This document shows, piece after piece, positions 1-8,258 of a stretch of DNA of 54,205 bases. A program made the translations under genes and the position numbers. The notes beneath the pieces were generated by a model that was not told the DNA's origin, made no database searches, and saw nothing but the letters and a program-made list of their open reading frames with translations. Where the stretch lies: contig CAJQPY010000036.1 of assembly GCA_905480335.1 (NCBI GenBank), forward strand, positions 1 through 54,205, given 5' to 3'. This DNA is from an uncultured Ilumatobacter sp. (GTDB lineage: Bacteria > Actinomycetota > Acidimicrobiia > Acidimicrobiales > Ilumatobacteraceae). Every line of letters begins with the position of its first letter. The first letter of the stretch is position 1.

Positions 1-258
1 GAGGTGACGTCAGGTGCCGAACAGGAGTGGGTTCAGACAGTGATCGACAAGTCCCGTATCTCTCTGCCCTTTCTGGAATCCTGCACGCCCGGCTACTACA
101 ACAACGAAGGTCAACCGGAGAAGCGAGCAGCGCAGAACTCCACGTACGGCGGCGGCTCCATCGAGTACTTCCAGATTCTCGCCGACTGGCGCGCCGATGG
201 CTCAATGCCGGGGCTGCATCTGGCCGAGGCCGATCCCACACCGGTGAGCACTTCATGA
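1..258 (+). CDS. Flavin-containing (Baeyer-Villiger type) monooxygenase, C-terminal fragment
   Basis: Only the last 85 codons are inside the window; the frame is open from base 1, so the gene starts upstream. The visible tail, with a TPGYYNNEG stretch, an NSTYGGG stretch and the IEYFQILADWRADG motif, is typical of the C-terminus of cyclohexanone/phenylacetone-type monooxygenases, which use FAD and NADPH to insert oxygen next to a ketone. The FAD- and NADPH-binding Rossmann motifs are not in view, so the family call rests on the tail alone. The TGA stop overlaps the ATG of the following crotonase (ATGA), so the two are probably co-translated in a ketone or lipid catabolic operon. The substrate cannot be told from this. 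Confidence 0.75.
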   Translation, partial: EVTSGAEQEWVQTVIDKSRISLPFLESCTPGYYNNEGQPEKRAAQNSTYGGGSIEYFQILADWRADGSMPGLHLAEADPTPVSTS

Positions 259-1079
259 CCTGGCTCGACGAACTACCCGAACTGACCACCATCGAGGCCG
301 CCGAACCTGATGATGGCATTGCACTCATCACCCTGCACCGGCCCGATCGTCTAAACGCGATCACGTCGACGATGATCAGCGAACTCGAACAGATCGTCGC
401 AGCGGTCGATGCAGACCCTGCACTCCGTGCGGTCGTTATCACGGGCGCTGGCCGCGGATTCTGCGCAGGTCTCGACCTCCAATCTCAGGGTGTCGCTCCC
501 GGCGCAGAAGACGTGCGCCCAACTGTGGCCGGCTTAATGTGGCAGGACCACCTCGCCACGCTCCATGAACGCATCCATCGATCACGCAAACCATGGATTG
601 CTGCGGTCAACGGTGCATGTGTCGGTGGCGGATTCGCGCTAGCACTCGCTTGTGACATCCGGACGGCTTCGCGAGCAGCAACGTTCGGTGCCGTGTTCTT
701 GAAGATCGGGGTGTCGAACTGCGATATGGGCACAAGCTACTTCCTTCCGCGTCTTGTCGGGGCGTCGCGCTCGGCCGAACTGCTCCTCACGGCTCGGACC
801 TTCGATGCCGACGAGGCCGCCAACATTGGTCTTTTGACCTCGCTCGATGACGACCCGGTCGCCGAGGCGCTCACGACTGCGCGCCTTATCCGCGCGAACC
901 CTCCGTTCGGAACCTGGATGACCAAGGAAACGATGTGGCAGACAGTGGATGCGCCCTCGCTGCGTCATGCGCTCGACATCGAGAACCGAACCCAGATCAT
1001 GTGCAGTGCGAATGGCGACATCACCGAAGCCCGGAGGGCATTTGCCGAAAAACGTCCGCCCGAGTGGAGCAGCCTCTGA
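255..1079 (+). CDS. Enoyl-CoA hydratase/isomerase family (crotonase) protein
   Basis: A 274-residue protein with the crotonase fold: LHRPDRLNAI near residue 30, oxyanion-hole segment GAGRGFCAGLDL, a second NGACVGGGFALALACDIR segment, and CDMGTSYFLPRLVG. The family acts on acyl-CoA thioesters. The start is the ATG that overlaps the upstream monooxygenase stop; the frame extends further upstream to base 27, but that would run deep into the monooxygenase gene. Odd point: the two catalytic glutamates of true hydratases fall on Ala and Phe here (GGGFALA, and AVFLKIG in place of PEI). It may therefore be an isomerase or another crotonase subclass rather than a 2-enoyl-CoA hydratase. The aspartate in CDMG is in the area of the conserved dienoyl-CoA isomerase aspartate. 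It converges on the SDR gene with a 4-bp gap. Confidence 0.85.
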   Translation: MTWLDELPELTTIEAAEPDDGIALITLHRPDRLNAITSTMISELEQIVAAVDADPALRAVVITGAGRGFCAGLDLQSQGVAPGAEDVRPTVAGLMWQDHLATLHERIHRSRKPWIAAVNGACVGGGFALALACDIRTASRAATFGAVFLKIGVSNCDMGTSYFLPRLVGASRSAELLLTARTFDADEAANIGLLTSLDDDPVAEALTTARLIRANPPFGTWMTKETMWQTVDAPSLRHALDIENRTQIMCSANGDITEARRAFAEKRPPEWSSL

Positions 1080-1083
1080 CCGG

Positions 1084-1986
1084 TCAATCGCCGTTCATCG
1101 TATCAGCAGCGCCACGCAGCTCGCCGAACAGCATGTCGCCGAAACCCGGTTCATAGGCCGCCTCGGGGTTTGCCCTAACGGCGTTGTCAAGCTTATGTGC
1201 ATCGTCGCCGACGAGGATCCGCCAGCGGTTTTCGCGGACGCCGGTCAGGATCACCGTGGCCGCTTCAGATGCAGTCATTGGCGCCATGTCATGGAACATT
1301 TGGTCGGCAAGCTTGCCTAGTTCGCGTTCTTCGTCGGTGAGATCACGCGATCCGTAGTTCATCGAGCTGGCGACAATATTGGTTCCGATGTGCCCTGGCA
1401 TCACGACCGAAGCGCTGACGTGAGGCGCATTGACGGCCAAGTCGGTGATCAACGCCTCGGTGAAGCCCTTCACGGCGAACTTGGCCGCCGAGTACGCTGT
1501 GTGCGGTCGGTCAGCACCTATCGATGCCCAGAAGCCGTTGACGCTCGACGTGTTGACGATGTGGCCTTCGTCGGACTTTGCAAGCGCGTCGAGGAAAGCC
1601 AGTGTCCCCCATCGCACGCCGTAGAAGCAGACGTTGAAGCAGCGGTCCCATGCTTCCCGGCTATCGGTGAAGACCGAACCGCCACCGCTGAGGCCGGCGT
1701 TGTTGAAGAGCAAATTGACATGGTCGGAGTCATGTGCTTCAAGTACCTCATCGCGGAACACGAGCATCGCCGCCTCGTCACTCACGTCGGCGGTGTGGGT
1801 GGAGATCCGGATGTCCGATGCCGGCGCGACGGCTCGGGCTCGTGTGGCGGTGTTGGCCATGTTCTCCTCCGAGAGATCGCACATCGAGACGTGAGCACCC
1901 GCTGCGGCCAGCTGAACGGCGAGCTCGCGTCCCATTCCGGTGCCGCCACCGGTGATAACGGCGATTTTTCCTGTGAAGTCCTGCAC
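1084..1986 (-). CDS. Short-chain dehydrogenase/reductase (SDR)
   Basis: A 300-residue classical SDR, presumably an NAD(P)-dependent alcohol/ketone oxidoreductase. Visible motifs are the nucleotide-binding TGGGTGMG (residues 12-19), D65-V68 (ADVS), NNAG at 95-98, serine in NTSSVNG near 147, and the catalytic YSAAK at 165-169. CDLSEEN after the second strand has an acidic residue where NAD-preferring members carry Asp, so NAD is somewhat more likely than NADP. The start is GTG at 1986: a TAGTTT box lies six bases upstream, suggesting a leaderless transcript. It converges on the crotonase gene. Together with the monooxygenase and crotonase it suggests breakdown of a cyclic or branched ketone, but the SDR is on the other strand and the link is only positional. 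Confidence 0.88.
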   Translation of the reverse strand: MQDFTGKIAVITGGGTGMGRELAVQLAAAGAHVSMCDLSEENMANTATRARAVAPASDIRISTHTADVSDEAAMLVFRDEVLEAHDSDHVNLLFNNAGLSGGGSVFTDSREAWDRCFNVCFYGVRWGTLAFLDALAKSDEGHIVNTSSVNGFWASIGADRPHTAYSAAKFAVKGFTEALITDLAVNAPHVSASVVMPGHIGTNIVASSMNYGSRDLTDEERELGKLADQMFHDMAPMTASEAATVILTGVRENRWRILVGDDAHKLDNAVRANPEAAYEPGFGDMLFGELRGAADTMNGD

Positions 1987-1998
1987 GATGCGAAACTA
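1987..1998 (-). promoter_or_regulatory. Candidate leaderless promoter of the SDR gene (-10 TAGTTT)
   Basis: On the minus strand TAGTTT (1998 to 1993) is followed by six bases and the GTG start. That is the spacing expected if transcription begins at the start codon. No -35 element is convincing. Confidence 0.45.
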
Positions 1999-2184
1999 GG
2001 TCAATTCAGGCGGACGTAACGAGGCGCCCGAACCGTCTCCGGCGACAAGCATGGCCCTCTGATCCGCCAACCAAGTAGCACCTCCCGAGATGACGCCATC
2101 GTTGTACTCGAGCAGCGACACTTCGCTCAACAGGTCCGACCCAAGGATGTCCGTCTCTCGATCGGACCCGACACGCTTCGGCAC
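1996..2184 (-). CDS. Possible small hypothetical protein downstream of argH
   Basis: A 62-codon open frame beginning with GTG three bases after the argH stop and ending ten bases before the SDR start. It would be the last gene of the arginine operon. Third codon positions are about 71% G or C by hand count, which neither proves nor excludes coding. There is no clear Shine-Dalgarno sequence and no motif I recognise. If not coding, the 200 bp between argH and the SDR gene hold only the SDR promoter. Confidence 0.25.
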   Translation of the reverse strand: MPKRVGSDRETDILGSDLLSEVSLLEYNDGVISGGATWLADQRAMLVAGDGSGASLRPPELT

Positions 2185-2187
2185 GAC

Positions 2188-3636
2188 TCAGCTGCCGACG
2201 AGGAATTCGCTGATCGAAAGCGCCTCCACCCGCAGCATTTCGCGATATGACTCAACCTGCTCCGCTCGGGCTGCCGGCCCGGCGGCACCACGACTCGATC
2301 GCATCGAGACGCCGACGCCTGGTCGGACCAACGCGGCACCATCAGCACCGAGCAGCGGATCGGCGGCAACGAGATCTGCCAGCGACCCCGCACCAGCAAG
2401 GCACGCCTGAACATGAGCACCGACGACGGCGTGCGCTTCCCTGAACGGCATACCGCCGCGGACAAGATACTCAGCGAGGTCGGTGGCCGCCATGGTCTCT
2501 TCGTCGGCGGCCGCCTGCATCCGTTCGGTATCGAACGTTGCAGTCGCGATCATGCCCGTGAGCGCCGCAACAGCGAGAGTCACCTGCTCAACCGAATCAA
2601 ACAACGGTTCCTTATCCTCCTGGAGGTCACGGTTGTACGCCATCGGGAGGCCCTTGAGCGTCGCCAGCAAACCGCTCAGATTGCCGATCAGTCGACCACT
2701 CTTGCCACGTGCCAGCTCTGCGATGTCGGGGTTCTTCTTCTGCGGGAGCATCGATGATCCGGTGGCGTAGCCGTCGTCGAGGCGGGCAAAGCCGAACTCG
2801 CCCGACGTCCACAACACCCACTCCTCGCCGATTCGTGCGAGGTGGATACCGACCATTGCGAGGTCGAACACCGCTTCAGCCACGAAGTCTCGGTCGCTTA
2901 CTGCATCGAGGCTGTTGTCAAACGCCTTTGCGAACCCGAGGTCAGCGGCGTTCCCGACGGGGTCGAGTGGTAACGACGAGCCGGCGAGCGCGCCCGCACC
3001 GAGCGGCGACACGTCAAGGCGGGCGATCGTGTCGAGCAGCCGGCTCACATCCCGGCCGAGCGACCACCCGTGGGCCATGAGGTGATGCGACAGCAGTACC
3101 GGTTGCGCCCGCTGGAGGTGGGTGTATCCGGGCAGGTAGGCGTCGCCGGCCTCAAGTGCTTGCTCAAGTAGTGCCTCCTGCATCTCGACGAGACGTAGTG
3201 CCACGTCACGCAACTCACGCTTGCACCACAACCGGAGGTCGGTGGCGACTTGGTCGTTGCGCGATCGACCGGTGTGGAGCTTGCCCCCAGCTGGTGCGAG
3301 TTCGGTGACCCGTCGCTCGATTGCGGTGTGGATGTCCTCGTCGCTGTCGACGAAGATAAACAGGCCCGTCTCCATCTCGATCCCGACGTCGTCGAGCGCT
3401 TCGAGGATGCTGTCTCTTTCGCCATCGGAGAGTAGGCCGACACGTGCCAGGCCGCGAACGTGTGCCTTGGAGCCGATGATGTCGTCACGCCACATCCGTT
3501 GGTCGTACGGAAGACTGACCGTGTAGGCGAGCAGCGATTCTGAGGGGCCGCCGGTGAAGCGGCCGTGCCAGAGGGTCTTGGCTTGCGCCGGAATCTTTCC
3601 GGCGCGAGCAAATTCGTGTTTGTCGTCGAGATCCAT
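2188..3636 (-). CDS. argH: Argininosuccinate lyase
   Basis: Splits argininosuccinate into arginine and fumarate, the last step of arginine synthesis; a cytosolic homotetramer of the fumarase/aspartase superfamily. The family signature GSSMLPQKKNPD is present, along with LHTGRSRNDQVATD and TDLAEYLVRGGMPFREAH. I start it at the ATG at 3636 (protein begins MDLDDKHEFARAG, 482 residues), because the longer frame up to 3693 would overlap argR by about 47 bases. A GGAA lies six to ten bases upstream of this ATG. It is the distal recognised gene of the argCBDFRH operon, ten bases after argR. Its usual partner argG (argininosuccinate synthase) is not in the window. Confidence 0.96.
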   Translation of the reverse strand: MDLDDKHEFARAGKIPAQAKTLWHGRFTGGPSESLLAYTVSLPYDQRMWRDDIIGSKAHVRGLARVGLLSDGERDSILEALDDVGIEMETGLFIFVDSDEDIHTAIERRVTELAPAGGKLHTGRSRNDQVATDLRLWCKRELRDVALRLVEMQEALLEQALEAGDAYLPGYTHLQRAQPVLLSHHLMAHGWSLGRDVSRLLDTIARLDVSPLGAGALAGSSLPLDPVGNAADLGFAKAFDNSLDAVSDRDFVAEAVFDLAMVGIHLARIGEEWVLWTSGEFGFARLDDGYATGSSMLPQKKNPDIAELARGKSGRLIGNLSGLLATLKGLPMAYNRDLQEDKEPLFDSVEQVTLAVAALTGMIATATFDTERMQAAADEETMAATDLAEYLVRGGMPFREAHAVVGAHVQACLAGAGSLADLVAADPLLGADGAALVRPGVGVSMRSSRGAAGPAARAEQVESYREMLRVEALSISEFLVGS

Positions 3637-3646
3637 AGGGTTCCAG

Positions 3647-4111
3647 TCAGTCGATTCCGGCGAGTTGCCGGAGCTGGTCGGCGAGGCCAGCACCGTTGTC
3701 GTCGGCCGCCACGCACATCAGTGTGTCATCGCCTGCGACAGTTCCGATCATGCCCTCAACACGGCTCCGATCGAGAGCAGATGCGACGACGTGGGCGCAT
3801 CCGGGCGGGGTGCGCAGAACGACGAGGTTGCCCGAGTGCGCGACTTCGGCGACCCACTCCCCCATTACGCGGCGCAGTTGGTCGAGCGGTGCCAGCCGGT
3901 CCGGTTCGAACTCTGGGATCGCGTACACCGTATTCCCGCTCGCCACCCGTACCTTTACCGCACCGATGTCGTCGAGGTCGCGAGACACAGTCGCCTGCGT
4001 GGCATCAATGCCCTTCGTTGCGAGTAATTCGATCAGCTCCGGCTGGCTGGTGACCTCGTGTTCACCCACGAGGCGAACGATCACCGACTGGCGTTGCACC
4101 TTGGTCGTCAT
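3647..4111 (-). CDS. argR: Arginine repressor ArgR
   Basis: A 154-residue repressor with the N-terminal winged helix-turn-helix (ATQATVSRDLDDIGAVKV, about residues 37-54) and a C-terminal oligomerisation/arginine-binding domain with the GTVAGDDT segment that carries the arginine-contacting Asp pair. The family forms hexamers that bind palindromic ARG boxes when arginine is high. It overlaps argF by four bases (ATGA) and lies inside the operon it should control, giving autoregulation through the boxes in front of argC. Confidence 0.96.
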   Translation of the reverse strand: MTTKVQRQSVIVRLVGEHEVTSQPELIELLATKGIDATQATVSRDLDDIGAVKVRVASGNTVYAIPEFEPDRLAPLDQLRRVMGEWVAEVAHSGNLVVLRTPPGCAHVVASALDRSRVEGMIGTVAGDDTLMCVAADDNGAGLADQLRQLAGID

Positions 4112-5031
4112 CGCGTGACTTCCGACAAGACGAAGGCGAGCGCACCACGAGCCGCGTGCATGCGATTGTGCCCCTGCTGGAAGACCGCTGATTGCGGTCC
4201 GTCGATCACATCGGCGGACACCTCGAAGCCTCGGTACGCCGGCAGACAGTGCATAAACACAGCGTTGGGGTCGGCGAGCGCCATGATGTCGTCGTCTACG
4301 GTGTAGCCCTCGAAGGCTCGGCGACGTGCGGCTTTCTCGGTCTCCTGCCCCATCGACACCCAGGTATCGGTGTGCACAGCATTCGCCCCCTCGGCTGCCT
4401 CGGCGGCGCGGGTCACCTGCTCGATGGTTCCGGTGCCGATCGTCGACAGGCGTTCGAGTTCGGCGTCGTCGGCATCAAAGCCGCGCGGGCAACCGAGCCG
4501 AACGTGCATGCCAAGCAGCAACGAGATCTCCGCGAGTGACCGAGCGACGTTCGCATAGTCGCCCACGTAAGCAACCGTCTGCCCGGTGAGCACACCGAGA
4601 CGCTGGCGCATTGTGAGCGCATCGGCGAACGCCTGCAGTGGATGAGAGCGATCGGAGAGCATGTTGACGACCGGCACTTCGGTCCCGTCGGCGTCGAGCG
4701 CCGCCGCTGCCCGTTCAACCGTGGCGTGGTCGAACACCCGGGCCGCGATGATCGAGTGGTAGCCGGCCATAATCCGCGCCACGTCTTCGACCGGCTCTCG
4801 GGTGTCGAAGCCGATTTCTTCGCCCCGGGTGTACACTGGGTGTCCGCCGAGCTGAACCACGGCCATTTCCATCGAGTGCCGAGTTCTGTTCGATGGCTTC
4901 TCGAAGATGAGCGATGCCCCGTGGCCATCGAGCGGGCGCCCGAGTGACTCGATCGGCTGCTCGGCCAGATCGAGGATGGCCATGACTTCGGCAGTGTTAA
5001 AGTCGACGATGTCGAGCAGATGGCGAGTCAT
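4108..5031 (-). CDS. argF: Ornithine carbamoyltransferase
   Basis: Makes citrulline from ornithine and carbamoyl phosphate. The carbamoyl-phosphate loop reads SNRTR (the textbook form is STRTR), followed by a long LGGHPVYT segment; HPLQAFADALT and the HCLPAYRG loop carrying the catalytic Cys are present. At 307 residues it is of normal length. It overlaps argD upstream and argR downstream by four bases each, so it is translationally coupled. The carbamoyl phosphate would come from CarAB encoded about 29 kb away in the same window. The T-to-N change in the loop looks like a lineage variant and not a defect. Confidence 0.95.
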   Translation of the reverse strand: MTRHLLDIVDFNTAEVMAILDLAEQPIESLGRPLDGHGASLIFEKPSNRTRHSMEMAVVQLGGHPVYTRGEEIGFDTREPVEDVARIMAGYHSIIAARVFDHATVERAAAALDADGTEVPVVNMLSDRSHPLQAFADALTMRQRLGVLTGQTVAYVGDYANVARSLAEISLLLGMHVRLGCPRGFDADDAELERLSTIGTGTIEQVTRAAEAAEGANAVHTDTWVSMGQETEKAARRRAFEGYTVDDDIMALADPNAVFMHCLPAYRGFEVSADVIDGPQSAVFQQGHNRMHAARGALAFVLSEVTR

Positions 5032-6239
5032 GCGTCGGCCTCGTGGAGCTGTACGTTCAATGCGTCGTCGATCATCGCAATCGCCTCGTCAAGTTCATCG
5101 TCGCTGACGGTCAACGGAGGGAGCAGGCGAATCGTCGTCGGGCTCACCGCATTGACGATCAGTCCGGCATCGAGCAGGTCGACGTACGCCTGCTTGGCGT
5201 CGAGACCCTCGGCAAGCTCCACACCGAGCATCAGCCCGGCACCGCGGACGCCGATCACGCCGTGAAGCGCCCTGAGCCCGTCGACGAGATGAGCCCCCTT
5301 ACGCTCGGCGAGCGCAGGTGCATCGAGTCGCTGCATTTCATCGATCACTGCGTTGACCGCCGAACAGGCGATCGCCGTGCCCGAGTAGGTGCTGCCGTGA
5401 TCGCCGGGTTCGAATACTGCGGCCACGTCGGTACGCGCCCAGCAGGCACCGACCGGCATGCCGTTGCCCATCGCCTTCGCCAACGTGACCACGTCGGGCG
5501 AGATGCCGGTGTGCTCAAACCCGAACCACCTCCCAGTGCGGGCGAAGCCGGTCTGGATCTCATCGACCATCATCAACGCGCCGGCGTCGTCGCAAATTTC
5601 GCGCACCGCGCGGAAATACTCCGCAGTGGCGGGGTGCACCCCTCCTTCACCTTGAATCGGCTCGATTAGTACTGCGGCAACCGAACCGTCGACTGCGGCA
5701 CGGATCGCATCGATGTCGCCCCACGGAACATGGTGGAAGCCCGCGGGCATCGGTTGGAATGGTTCGTGCTTCGTGGGCTGGCCCGTGGCTGCGAGGGTGG
5801 CGAGCGTGCGCCCGTGGAAGCTGCCGAGAGTGCTGACGATGGTGTGGCGACCACGCCCACCGTGCTTGCGGGCGAGTTTGATGGCACACTCGTTTGATTC
5901 GGCGCCGGAGTTGGTGAAGAAGAGTTGACCGTTGTGGCCGGTGGCGTCGCGCAGCAACGTGTTGATCTTTACCGCCGCCTCGGTCGCGACCGGGTTGGCG
6001 AAAAAGTTCGATACGTGCAGCAGTTGCTCGGCCTGATCGGCGATGGATTCGGCGACGACCGGGTGCGAGTGACCGAGCGATACGACGGCGATCCCAGCGA
6101 GGAAGTCCAGGTACCGCTTGCCGTCGGAATCCCAGAGCTCGGTCCCTCGACCGCGGTCAAACATGACCGCAGGCGGGCCGAACACCGGCATAAACGGGCA
6201 CGCGTCCATCGGTGCGTGGTGGAAGGCGTGGGCATTCAT
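5028..6239 (-). CDS. argD: Acetylornithine aminotransferase
   Basis: A PLP-dependent class III aminotransferase of 403 residues that converts N-acetylglutamate semialdehyde to N-acetylornithine. Visible are FTNSGAESNECAIKLARK (phosphate-binding region), the MVDEIQTGFARTG motif with the PLP-pairing Asp, and LAKAMGNGMPVGA with the Schiff-base lysine. The N-terminus contains FGPPAVMFDRGRGTELWDSDG, typical of the family. The start ATG at 6239 overlaps the argB stop by four bases. Confidence 0.95.
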   Translation of the reverse strand: MNAHAFHHAPMDACPFMPVFGPPAVMFDRGRGTELWDSDGKRYLDFLAGIAVVSLGHSHPVVAESIADQAEQLLHVSNFFANPVATEAAVKINTLLRDATGHNGQLFFTNSGAESNECAIKLARKHGGRGRHTIVSTLGSFHGRTLATLAATGQPTKHEPFQPMPAGFHHVPWGDIDAIRAAVDGSVAAVLIEPIQGEGGVHPATAEYFRAVREICDDAGALMMVDEIQTGFARTGRWFGFEHTGISPDVVTLAKAMGNGMPVGACWARTDVAAVFEPGDHGSTYSGTAIACSAVNAVIDEMQRLDAPALAERKGAHLVDGLRALHGVIGVRGAGLMLGVELAEGLDAKQAYVDLLDAGLIVNAVSPTTIRLLPPLTVSDDELDEAIAMIDDALNVQLHEADA

Positions 6240-7123
6240 GAGGGCATCACCATGGTTCCGATTCCGTTGTCGGTGAACAATTCGAGCAAGAGAACGTGGG
6301 CGATTCGCCCGTCGAGAATGTGGGCGCGGTGCACGCCGTTCCGAACGGCTTGCTGACAGCTGGCGACCTTCGGGATCATCCCGCCGGCAATGACCCCGTC
6401 TTCGATCAGTTGATCGAGGTGGTCAGCTGTCGTCTGTCGAATCAAACTCGTCGGGTCGGCGACCTCGGAGCGGAGCCCTTCGATATCGGTCAGGTAGATC
6501 AGCTTCTCGGCGCCGAGTGCCTCGGCGATCACCCCGGCCACCGTGTCGGCATTGATATTGAACGCTTGCCCGGTCTCGTCGGAACCGATCGTGGCGATCA
6601 CAGGGATGAACTCGTCGTCCAGGAGTCCGTGGACCACTTCAGGGTTAATCTGCGTGACATCACCCACGAACCCCAGCCGCTCATCGCGGGCGCGTGCCCG
6701 GATCAGGCCGCCATCGACGCCGGACACCCCGACGGCATAATTTCCGTGAACGTTGATAGCGGCCACGACTTGCGGGTTCACCTGCCCCTTGAGCACCATT
6801 CGGGCGATGTCGACAGTCTCGGCATCGGTCACCCGCAGCCCGTCGACGAACTCTGTCTTCTTGCCAAGCCGGGTCATCAGCGCAGAGATCTGTGGGCCGC
6901 CACCGTGAACGACGACCGGTCGCATTCCAACGAGGCGCATCATCACGATGTCCTCGGCGAACAGCGCTAGCGCATCGTGTTCGGATGATCCTGCCAGTGC
7001 GTTGCCGCCGTACTTGACAACAATTGTCTTCCCGGCGAAGCGACGGATGTAGGGCAACGCCTCGACGAGCGTTTCGGCGCGGAGCGCCGCACTCGGGAGG
7101 TGTGTCGGTTCGGACGCTCTCAC
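6236..7123 (-). CDS. argB: Acetylglutamate kinase
   Basis: Phosphorylates N-acetylglutamate, the second step of the pathway. The amino-acid kinase motifs VVKYGGNAL (ATP) and VVVHGGGPQIS (substrate) are present, as is DTVAGVIAEAL near the C-terminus. I start it at GTG 7123, which overlaps the argC stop (GTGA), giving 295 residues. The frame stays open to 7234, but that extension is arginine-rich shadow sequence of argC. In most actinobacterial operons argJ sits between argC and argB; the overlap here leaves no room for it. Whether the kinase is arginine-inhibited is not obvious, since the N-terminal extension linked to that form is short. Confidence 0.95.
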   Translation of the reverse strand: MRASEPTHLPSAALRAETLVEALPYIRRFAGKTIVVKYGGNALAGSSEHDALALFAEDIVMMRLVGMRPVVVHGGGPQISALMTRLGKKTEFVDGLRVTDAETVDIARMVLKGQVNPQVVAAINVHGNYAVGVSGVDGGLIRARARDERLGFVGDVTQINPEVVHGLLDDEFIPVIATIGSDETGQAFNINADTVAGVIAEALGAEKLIYLTDIEGLRSEVADPTSLIRQTTADHLDQLIEDGVIAGGMIPKVASCQQAVRNGVHRAHILDGRIAHVLLLELFTDNGIGTMVMPS

Positions 7124-8148
7124 GGCGCCAGCCCAATCGTTGCGAGGCCCGCTGTTTCGTCGAGTCCGAGTGCGACGTTCGCTGACTGGATGGCGCCGCC
7201 CGAGGCACCCTTGGTGAGATTGTCGATCGCACACATGGTGATCACGGTTTGGGTCCGCTCGTCGAACCGGGCCGTCACGTGTGCCGTATTTGATCCAAGG
7301 ACCGACTTCGTTGCCGGCGGCCTGTCGATTACGGTAGTGAACGGCTCACCTTCGTAGGCGTCGCGCATCGTCGCCATGAGACGGTCTGCGGAGCAATCCG
7401 CCGCAGGACGGGCGTAGCAGGTGGCGAGAATCCCCCGGCTCATCGGGGCGAGGTGCGGGGTGAACGTGACCTGTGCGCCGATCTCCTGCTCCATCTCGGG
7501 CGTGTGCCTGTGACGCAGCAGTCCGTACGCCATCACGTTGGAGTCGATGTTGGTGAAGACGTTCGTCTCCGTCGGGGTCCGCCCCGCCCCGGTGATGCCG
7601 GTGACGTTGTTGACGACGATGCCGGTCGACTCGATCAGGCTGGCCGCAACCAGCGGCTGGAGTGCAAGGGTTGCTGCGGTGACATGACAACCCGGGGTCG
7701 CGATGAGCGGCGCTCCCTTCAACTCATGGCGGTGCAGTTCGGGTAGGCCGAAAACCGCGTCGGCCAACAGGTCGGTCTGGGTGTGCTTGAACCCGTAGAA
7801 CTCCGGGTACTTGGTGGCGTCCTTGATTCTGAACGCCGCTGACAGGTCGACGAGGCAGCCCACCTCCCCGATGAGTTGCGGTGCCAGTTTCATCGAGGCT
7901 TCGTGTGGGAGGCCGAGCACGACGAGGTCGAGCCCCGACACCTCGGCGAGATCAAACTCGCTATAAGTTAAGTCGGGGTAGGCGGTGGCCAGCGACGGAT
8001 ACAGATCGGCGACGCGACGTCTCGCCATCGAGTCACCGGTGGCAAGCGCGAGTTCCAAGTGCGGATGCGCCGCGATTAGCCGGAGCAGCTCCGCTCCCGT
8101 GTATCCGGATGCACCGATGATGCCGACCCGCAGGGATTTTTTCGTCAT
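7120..8148 (-). CDS. argC: N-acetyl-gamma-glutamyl-phosphate reductase
   Basis: First gene of the arginine operon; reduces N-acetylglutamyl phosphate to the semialdehyde with NADPH. The Rossmann start VGIIGASGYTGAELLRL is clear, and the catalytic cysteine sits in TPGCHVTAATLALQP. The start is ATG at 8148 (MTKKSLRVG, 342 residues); the longer frame up to 8307 would run through the operator and into yqgE. AGG lies only one base before the ATG, too close for normal ribosome binding. A TATGGT box nine bases upstream suggests a very short leader or none. ArgR boxes overlap this box. Confidence 0.95.
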   Translation of the reverse strand: MTKKSLRVGIIGASGYTGAELLRLIAAHPHLELALATGDSMARRRVADLYPSLATAYPDLTYSEFDLAEVSGLDLVVLGLPHEASMKLAPQLIGEVGCLVDLSAAFRIKDATKYPEFYGFKHTQTDLLADAVFGLPELHRHELKGAPLIATPGCHVTAATLALQPLVAASLIESTGIVVNNVTGITGAGRTPTETNVFTNIDSNVMAYGLLRHRHTPEMEQEIGAQVTFTPHLAPMSRGILATCYARPAADCSADRLMATMRDAYEGEPFTTVIDRPPATKSVLGSNTAHVTARFDERTQTVITMCAIDNLTKGASGGAIQSANVALGLDETAGLATIGLAP

Positions 8149-8151
8149 ACC

Positions 8152-8187
8152 TGAATGACCATACACATCTTTGGATGACCATGCAAC
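8152..8187. promoter_or_regulatory. Tandem ArgR boxes (operator) overlapping the argC promoter
   Basis: Read on the minus strand there are two imperfect 16-bp palindromes, TTGCATGGTCATCCAA (8187-8172) and GTGTATGGTCATTCAG (8167-8152). They share the core TATGGTCAT or CATGGTCAT and repeat at 20-bp intervals, about two helical turns. This resembles ARG boxes, which usually occur as pairs spaced 20-21 bp centre to centre. The second box contains the candidate -10 (TATGGT) of argC, so bound ArgR would block transcription of the operon that includes argR. Confidence 0.75.
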
Positions 8188-8258
8188 CGCTTCCGCCGTG
8201 CGCGCTGTTTCACCCAAACTGGTGAACGCTCCGCCCCGGAACGGGCCAGACTGAATGG

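Noticed and set aside
7124..7234. N-terminal extension of argB
   Set aside because: Arginine-rich sequence within argC; the GTGA overlap gives a better start.
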